From Diogma glabrata (taxonomy: Eukaryota; Arthropoda; Insecta; Diptera; Cylindrotomidae), in NCBI GenBank assembly GCA_963693315.1, contig OY856188.1, forward strand, positions 99,546,915 through 99,610,914: a stretch of DNA of 64,000 nt, read 5' to 3'. Under the pieces are notes generated by a model. It saw nothing but the letters and a program-made list of their open reading frames with translations. It did no database searches and had not been told where the DNA came from. Each line of letters starts with the position of its first letter. Position 1 is the stretch's first letter. Of this stretch, positions 57,130 through 64,000 are shown piece after piece. Position numbers and translations under genes: made by a program.

Positions 57130-58015
57130 GTTTAATTATTTTGTATGGAAGTACAAAATGGTAATCATGTTGAAAGAAAAGGGCGTTTGGTATGTTATTA
57201 AAGATGAATTGCTAAAAGTAGCTTCAGAAAAATGAATTGTTGATGAGAAAAGGGCGCATACGACAGTTGCATTAAATATAGAAGATGATTAAATTCATCA
57301 TATTCGTAGCTGCACAAAGACTAAAGAAGTTTAGTCAATGTTAAAGAATATAAACAGGAAATAAATTCTCCAAGTAATAGAGTGCACATTTTGCGTACAA
57401 TTATGCAACAAAACCTGAAAAAGATGGTGATGCTGAAAAACATGCGAATGCAATTGCTGCAAAACATGCGAATGATTTTTTTTCCCGAAATTACATGCAA
57501 TGGGTTGGACCAAAGATTCAGAATTTTTTATGAGTGCTACACTACTGGTTTTGTTACCTGAAAGTTATGATTAGGTTTGGTGACTGCACTGGAGATAAGA
57601 GCTAAAGACTCTCATTGCTCATAAAACTAATTCATCAAAAATGACCAATTGAGTGTAAATGTCATAAAATCGAATAAGAGCTACAAAAATAAAAGCTCTA
57701 AAATGTCAAATAACAATCCAACAAATTGTTCCAGATGTGGACAGAGCCTCGAGAAAAATAAACGTCCTGCTTTCAAAGAGGTTTGTTCAAAATGTTTCAT
57801 TAAAGGTCATTACAGTAAAATGGGTAAAACGGCAAAAAAGAAAAATTGCAATAATGACGTCGAAAGGTAAAAATAATAGAGTTGATATCATTGCCGAATC
57901 AAATGAAGACAGTGATGACTACGAACAAGTTTTATTGTGTTCAATTGATGACTGCATATCCGAAGATGACTGGATTGAAACTGTGTCCATAGATCACAAG
58001 GAAACCAAGTAAACA
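57130..58015 (+). pseudogene. Decayed copia-like gag
   Basis: 57170-57330 reads KEKGVWYVIKDELLKVASEK, RAHTTVALNIEDD and HHIRSCTKTKEV, typical for the N-terminal part of copia gag. Further on are LVLLPESYD (57549), a damaged zinc knuckle CSKCFIKGHYSKM (fourth Cys lost) and an acidic stretch ESNEDSDDYEQVLLC ending near 58012. The separately open ORFs 57649-57870 and 57737-58012 are pieces of it. Probably a different copy from the one at 54850-56400. Confidence 0.6.
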
Positions 58016-58269
58016 AAAGGTAATTTTTATATAGAATTCATTTCAATTACAGTAAAAGGTTGATAGTGCATTAAAATAAAGTTTTTTTATAAGAGGCAAA
58101 TAATGAATAGTAAATTAAAGACTAAATGTAAATTGATTGTATTCTGTATTCTTTTATTAAAAAAAAATTGTATTCTGTAGTCTTTTATTAATGTATGTAC
58201 CGACCTAGAAATAATAAAGTCACTGTTCTGCATTACCACACCGTTTTACACCACAGCGTTTCATTACAC

Positions 58270-59060
58270 TAACAGGAAGCTCTAGATATTCATGTTATCA
58301 AAATTAGTCAAAAAAGGACGGTTGCTACGAAAAACTGGCCATAAATCGACAATCACAAATTTTACATACAAAACGAAAATATGCTGTTCCAGACCCCTTG
58401 CTCGATTAGGCTTATTCAGCACGGTACATAATATGGTCCCACCTTTAAGTTTATATGTGACTCGCTAAGATATTCGACTACTCATTTTTCTGGATTTAAA
58501 AAAGGATAGGTTAATGACCCCTTGCATATTTTGCGAAATTTTTGTCAAAAAAAAATGAAAAAATATGCTAACAGGAAGCTCTAGATATCCATGTTACCAA
58601 AACTAGTCAAAATAGGACGGTTGCTGCGATTAACTGGCCATAAATCGGCAATCACAAATTTTGGATACAAAACGAAAGAAGCCCGTTGCTCGATTAAGCT
58701 CAATTTTCAGCACGGTACATGCTATGGTCCCACCTTTCAGTTTATAGGTCACTCGCCAAGATTTTCGACTATTAATTTTTCTGGATTAAAAAAGGTTAGG
58801 TTTAACCCCTTGCATATTTTGCGATATTTTTGTCTAAAAAAAATGAAAAAATATGCTAAGAGGAAGCTCTAGATATCCATGTTATCAAAATTAATTGAAA
58901 TAGGTCGGTTGCTACGAAAAACTGGCCATAAATCGACAATCACAAATTTTACATACAAAACGAAAGTATGCTGCCCCCCTTCCTTGTAATCAAAATGAGT
59001 CAAAATAGGAAGGATTGAAATTAAAAATTTGCATAAATTTTGAAATAAAAATATGTTGAA
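58270..59060. repeat. Satellite-like tandem repeat, about 290-300-bp monomer
   Basis: 'aacaggaagctctagata' starts at 58271, 58570 and (as 'aagaggaagctctagata') 58858. Each unit continues with 'ggacggttgctacgaaaaac', 'tggccataaatcgacaatc', 'cagcacggtacat' and 'ccccttgcatattttgcg'. The third unit is incomplete. The ORFs over it are not genes. Confidence 0.88.
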
Positions 59061-59528
59061 GAAGTGTTTGAGCAAAATATTTATTTTTTCTATTTTGCGT
59101 CTAAAATAAAGTCATTTCGATACCCAAATGCGTATCGAAACGGCCTTCATTAAGATACGCAAAGTTTTGTTTTTCAAGGTTGGTCACATTGGTCATACAA
59201 ACGTCAGTGAAAGTTAAAACGAATAATTATATAAATAAAATTATTCTTATTAATTAATCTTATTATTAAAAAATAATCTAAATTAGTGTTAAATATTTTA
59301 ATTAATTAAAATAATTAGTAATAATAACAAAATAGCAAATTGACTATATTTTAATAAAATACACATTTTATGAAAGCTAGTTTTGCAACAAAAAAATATA
59401 TAGAAATATGATGAAACGCAGAGCTTACTATTTTGAATTGAAATTTTTAGAAATTTTCTTTAAAACATTAAAACATAAAAAATATTTTTTAAAATTTCAA
59501 GACAAAAAATGCAAAATAGAAAAAATAG

Positions 59529-59645
59529 TATAAAAAACTCGTTTCATAAGACTTTTTATCGCACTTATCCTTTAGAAAACTCCCCGCTGCGCGGGTCGTT
59601 TTCTAAACAGATTGCGTGCGATAAAATCGTCGATTATGAAACTAG
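59529..59645. repeat. Hairpin MITE
   Basis: AAACTCGTTTCATAA pairs with TTATGAAACTAGTTT. Inner pairs are TTTATCGCAC/GTGCGATAAA and TTTAGAAAAC/GTTTTCTAAA, and the loop is GC-rich ('tccccgctgcgcgggtc'). A nearly perfect foldback of 117 bp. Confidence 0.75.
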
Positions 59646-59649
59646 TTTC

Positions 59650-61336
59650 TTAATATACTATTTTCAACCAAATTTTATAACTATGACAACTAAAAAAACA
59701 AATATTTTCAAATTAACAAGTTATTTCAAAATTGATTAAGGTCATTCTCCATTAGTTTTTTTTTCTCGTCTTTTTTATTTTGTGAAATAGAAGATATGAA
59801 AATCAAATAAGTGCGAAAGGAAAAAAGATGAAGACTTTTTATTTATTCCGTGTCTTTTTTTTACTTTCCTTGACTTTTTTTTTTTAAAAAAAAGTTATAT
59901 ATATAATATATAGTACAGTATAGTATTCTACTATAAAAAAAAGTCTATAGAGCAAAACTTTTTTATGGAAAAAGACGACTTTTACACTGAAAAAATATAT
60001 TTAAAATTATCTAGCAGTCTATGTTCGATACGACATTGTTAAAAATATATAATAAAATTAGATGTTTATTAAAATAATGGTGAAATGTCACAATTCTAAT
60101 CCTATAAAATATTTTTCCCATGAAAAATTGTGATATTCGCCTTTCTCTCTCTTTAGAAAATTAATCATGGTTTCCCGTTCTATTTTGGCTAGAAAAAAAG
60201 ATGAAAGACTAATGGAGAGTCAGCTTTAGAAACGGTTTAGTTTTAATTCAATTTTTACTCCAAAAGTTTTGTTTGGGATTTAAATGTGAAATGTCCTAGT
60301 ACGTTATCAACAGAACTCAGAATCGTAGGACATAGGTTTGACAGTCAGTAGTTTGTTTTAAAGCGAGTATCAAAACTTCGGGTTTTCAATTGAAAAATAG
60401 GCAACCAATATGGTTAATAAATTGACCGAAAAACACCCTATGAACTCGGATCACCCATATAAATAATAATGGATTAAATCAAGTCTTCAAGTGAATCCAG
60501 AAACACAGTAGCTGAGTACAACTCAAACTAAAATTTAATATTAATTTTAGGCCTTCGTTATCATTACCTTGATTAGTTGATTTTATTATTAAATTTTTAG
60601 GTGGGTCAAAATTAACATAATTTTTATGTTTTTACTCTCTTGTTTATAATATTTCACAATTATATTTATTTTATGTCTAAACATATAAGTTAGTTTTGAT
60701 TTATTTTTGTTATCATATGTATGAGTTTTATTGTTTATATTTTTATAAAATTAAAAAATTAAATAAATAATAGATAGTTGCTTGCATCAATTTAATTGTA
60801 ATTTTATGCTTTCAAAAAGTTTATATATGATATATTTTTATCTTATCAATTTCTAATAATTTTTAATTCGATGTTAATTTTGATTTAAAAAGTAATTTTG
60901 TTTATCATATATTTGGCACTGATTTTTTTTATTCATAATATTAATGTTAGTTGATTTAGATTATTTTATATTTGTTGGAGAAATGCAATTATGTTTCATT
61001 GAGAAATAATTAGGATATTTTCAAGTTTTTTTATGAGGACTTCCATAATAAAAGTCCATTAAATACACTTGATCAGATTATCCTAATTCATTCATAAAAC
61101 ACACAAGGCATTCAACTTCAAATTTTAGTGTCAGTGCATCTCACTAAAATATAATTTATCGTTGATACGACATGTTATCGAAAATTCTAAATATTATTCG
61201 TTTATATTTTTGATTTTATTTCTAACTCAATTTACATACAGTACTGTCAGACTAAATTTGATTATTTATTAATATTATTACTGAGCAATTTCACGAAGAT
61301 TCAACAACGTTTTGAGTTGACCCCTTTTAATTTTGA
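59650..61336. other. AT-rich non-coding stretch
   Basis: No gene, RNA or repeat is recognised before the palindrome begins. Confidence 0.55.
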
Positions 61337-62284
61337 TTATTTTTTGTTTATAGATAGTCTTTGATAAATAAAAAATACAAGTTCTCTTAGAATTTTTTTT
61401 TTCGACCAGGGGTCTTCACAGGGTGCCCCTCAATTTTTTGTTATTTTGTGATGTGGGTGCGTTTTGACGAGCGATTGTAGAAAAACTACTGAATCGATTG
61501 TCATAAATGATATGTCGTTGAATAGGTATTAGAACAAAGTTTTTAAAAATGTACACTGTTAATTTTTTGAAATAATTTTTAACGGTGTAACATAAGAAAA
61601 AAACGGTGTAATTGAAAAAAAGATGGCATAGCCTCTTTTTTTTTTTTTTTTTTTAAACTAAATTGAAGCTTATTTTATGTCTAACCACTTGTGAAAGTTG
61701 AGGACACGCGTTATTTTTTGTTTTAAAGATAAAATTCGTTGTGCATATGACTGTCGGGAATCAGTTTTTTTTGTTCTGAAGGAAAATTATAAAAATGGCG
61801 TTATAAACTAAGAGATATTTTTTTTATGTTAAATATCAAATATTTTATTATTAGATGAACTTTTTAAAATATTATAAAAATTATATATGTAGTACAATAA
61901 ATAAAATAAATACAATTGTTAAAAATGATTTACTTATTTTACAAACAGAAGTTTCTTTTGAATAGGAAAGCACTTCTGCAATTATTTTCTTTGTATTAGA
62001 TGGGCATAGAAAATGAAATGTTTATTTATCACTTTTAGTAATCACTTGTCACTCTTATAAAAAATAATTTGACAGTCTTGACTGCAAACAAAAAAGCCAT
62101 ATAAACAACTAAATCTATTTAGGAACTTTTGACTGGAGAAGTATTATGTTCGTATTATGTTATTATGGAATCATAAAGTAAAAGATTGTTTTTCAACATT
62201 AAATTACAAATATTTTATTATTGAATAAACTTTTTAAAATATCATACAAATTATATATGTGAAAATAAATATAGTTATTAAAAA

Positions 62285-62548
62285 TTATTTACTTATTTTA
62301 CATTCAAAAGTTTCTTTTGAGTTGGAAAACATTTTTGCATTTATTGTCTTAGTATCTACTGGTACAAAAGAATGAAATTTTTGAGTTCCACTTATAGTAA
62401 TCGCATTTTTATATCGATTTTGTAATTTTTCTTTTGTTAATTGATATTCATTTTTATCGGCGTATCCAAAGTTCATGGTAGATTCCCATTTTAAAGCCCA
62501 TTCGAAAAGTTTTTTTGGTGTATCAATAATATTATCTTCGCTCGCCAT
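62285..62548 (-). pseudogene. C-terminal gene fragment, left palindrome arm
   Basis: 87 codons from ATG, identical to the ORF in the other arm. Upstream on the minus strand the reading stays open through SHGKGPCDGIGGTLKR back to the arm end at 62650 and then hits a stop, because the spacer side lacks the codons that precede it in the other arm. It is thus a truncated copy. Confidence 0.7.
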
Positions 62549-62654
62549 ACTATAACGGTGTGCAGCACGCTTCAGTGTACCACCAATTCCATCACAAGGT
62601 CCCTTTCCATGGCTGGTAGCATGAAAATGCCATTCAGCGTCAACCTTAAATTAA

Positions 62655-63050
62655 CTAATTAACTTATGCCACCATAAAGAAGACTTTAAGGTTGACGCTG
62701 AATGGCATTTTCATGCTACCAGCCATGGAAAGGGACCTTGTGATGGAATTGGTGGTACACTGAAGCGTGCTGCACACCGTTATAGTATGGCGAGCGAAGA
62801 TAATATTATTGATACACCAAAAAAACTTTTCGAATGGGCTTTAAAATGGGAATCTACCATGAACTTTGGATACGCCGATAAAAATGAATATCAATTAACA
62901 AAAGAAAAATTACAAAATCGATATAAAAATGCGATTACTATAAGTGGAACTCAAAAATTTCATTCTTTTGTACCAGTAGATACTAAGACAATAAATGCAA
63001 AAATGTTTTCCAACTCAAAAGAAACTTTTGAATGTAAAATAAGTAAATAA
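62655..63050 (+). pseudogene. C-terminal fragment of an unassigned 'SHGKG' protein
   Basis: Open from 62655 to TAA at 63048-63050 (131 codons), with the internal ATG at 62787. Text: LCHHKEDFKVDAEWHFHATS, then SHGKGPCDGIGGTLKR, then KKLFEWALKWESTMNFGYAD and FECKISK at the end. From memory, the 'FFATSHGKGxCDGIGGTxKR' pattern occurs in many uncharacterised, multi-copy arthropod proteins that may be transposon-related. I cannot verify this or give a function. The 5' part is missing: a stop lies at 62652, where the spacer starts. The codons before the arm edge (in the spacer) fit the family, so this arm looks like the source orientation. Confidence 0.55.
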
Positions 63051-64000
63051 TTTTTAATAACTATATTTATTTTCACATATATAATTTGTATGATATTTTA
63101 AAAAGTTTATTCAATAATAAAATATTTGTAATTTAATGTTGAAAAACAATCTTTTACTTTATGATTCCATAATAACATAATACGAACATAATACTTCTCC
63201 AGTCAAACGTTCCTAAATAGATTTAGTTGTTTATATGGCTTTTTTGTTTGCAGTCAAGACTGTCAAATTATTTTTTATAAGAGTGACAAGTGATTACTAA
63301 AAGTGATAAATAAACATTTCATTTTCTATGCCCATCTAATACAAAGAAAATAATTGCAGAAGTGCTTTCCTATTCAAAAGAAACTTCTGTTTGTAAAATA
63401 AGTAAATCATTTTTAACAATTGTATTTATTTTATTTATTGTACTACATATATAATTTTTATAATATTTTAAAAAGTTCATCTAATAATAAAATATTTGAT
63501 ATTTAACATAAAAAAAATATCTCTTAGTTTATAACGCCATTTTTATAATTTTCCTTCAGAACAAAAAAAACTGATTCCCGACAGTCATATGCACAACGAA
63601 TTTTATCTTTAAAACAAAAAATAACGCGTGTCCTCAACTTTCACAAGTGGTTAGATATAAAATAAGCTTCAATTTAGTTTAAAAAAAAAAAAAAAAAAAA
63701 GAGGCTATGCCATCTTTTTTTCAATTACACCGTTTTTTTCTTATGTTACACCGTTAAAAATTATTTCAAAAAATTAACAGTGTACATTTTTAAAAACTTT
63801 GTTCTAATACCTATTCAACGACATATCATTTATGAAAATCGATTCAGTAGTTTTTCTACAATCGCTCGTCAAAATGCAGTCACATCACAAAATAACAAAA
63901 AATTGAGGGGCACCCTGTGAAGACCCCTGGTCGAAAAAAAAAATTCTAAGAGAACTTGTATTTTTTATTTATCAAAGACTATCTATAAACAAAAAATAAC

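Larger units (their letters stand above)
61337..64000. repeat. Large palindrome (arms of at least 1.3 kb)
   Basis: The left arm (about 61337-62650) and right arm (62685-64000, window end) are reverse complements with only a few substitutions. The spacer is 34 bp (62651-62684). ORF ends map exactly onto each other around the centre (62548+62787 = 62285+63050). Differences seen include 62130 (t) against g in the other arm and the 'gggtgc'/'gactgc' change near 61447. The right arm is not closed in this window. Confidence 0.95.

Noticed and set aside
58591..58872. 93-codon ORF in the satellite array
   Set aside because: Covers one monomer and is broken in the others.
58270..59060. CRISPR-like spacing
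   Set aside because: Units of about 295 bp are similar over most of their length; there are no short repeats with unique spacers, and the sequence is eukaryotic.
59509..59739. 76-codon ORF
   Set aside because: Runs through the hairpin MITE at 59529-59645.
62555..62800. Palindrome as a simple read-foldback artefact
   Set aside because: Not fully excluded, but the arms differ by clean substitutions, and the spacer contains codons that fit only the right arm.

Overview
This is a stretch of a very AT-rich animal nuclear genome, most likely an insect or another arthropod. It has intron-bearing genes with GT-AG junctions, one nuclear tRNA, no operons, and a dense layer of nested transposable elements of arthropod type. 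I cannot name the order. One run of exactly 200 N marks an assembly gap at 5017-5216.

Only four host genes can be supported. (1) At 10.9-13.7 kb (+) there is a four-coding-exon gene for a glycogen-targeting regulatory subunit of protein phosphatase 1 (PPP1R3 family, RVxF motif plus CBM21 domain). (2) At 33.2 kb (+) there is a tRNA-Arg(TCT). (3) At 33.55-34.03 kb (-) is the spliceosomal Sm D3 gene, with two coding exons. (4) At 34.43-36.23 kb (+) is CFAP45, a four-exon axonemal coiled-coil protein. SmD3 and CFAP45 are head to head across about 400 bp. A near-consensus RFX X-box lies 50 bp before the CFAP45 start codon, which suits a ciliary gene.

Most of the rest is mobile DNA, and the insertion order can often be read from target-site duplications (TSDs). 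0.1-2.3 kb: small palindromic MITEs, then a foldback TIR element carrying a second TIR element. 3.5-8.8 kb: repeated blocks of a LINE-tail-related repeat (family A), a LINE-like 5' region (family B), a TIR MITE, a TC microsatellite and the gap; part of this looks duplicated. 14.2-17.0 kb: an internally deleted Ty1/copia element (5-bp TSD) inside an older family A copy. 22.3-26.7 kb: two hAT-like elements with 8-bp TSDs, each carrying a younger element. 36.4-40.4 kb: a nearly full-length LINE (11-bp TSD) inside a satellite-like monomer; its ORF starts with a 2A-like motif and a PHD-type finger. 41.3-51.7 kb: a second LINE in the opposite direction, broken by a young Ty3/gypsy-type element that keeps only gag and protease, a 1.24-kb TIR element, a MITE and a 5'-truncated LINE. 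52-59 kb: several tandem-repeat families and decayed copia fragments. 61.3 kb to the window end: a large, nearly perfect palindrome with the same 87-codon ORF in both arms.

I found no previously undescribed gene system. The items most worth a second look are the terminal palindrome, the gag-protease-only LTR element with nearly identical LTRs, the X-box in front of CFAP45, the 2A-like start of the 36.7-40.2 kb LINE, and several TIR families with clear ends that I cannot assign to a known family.
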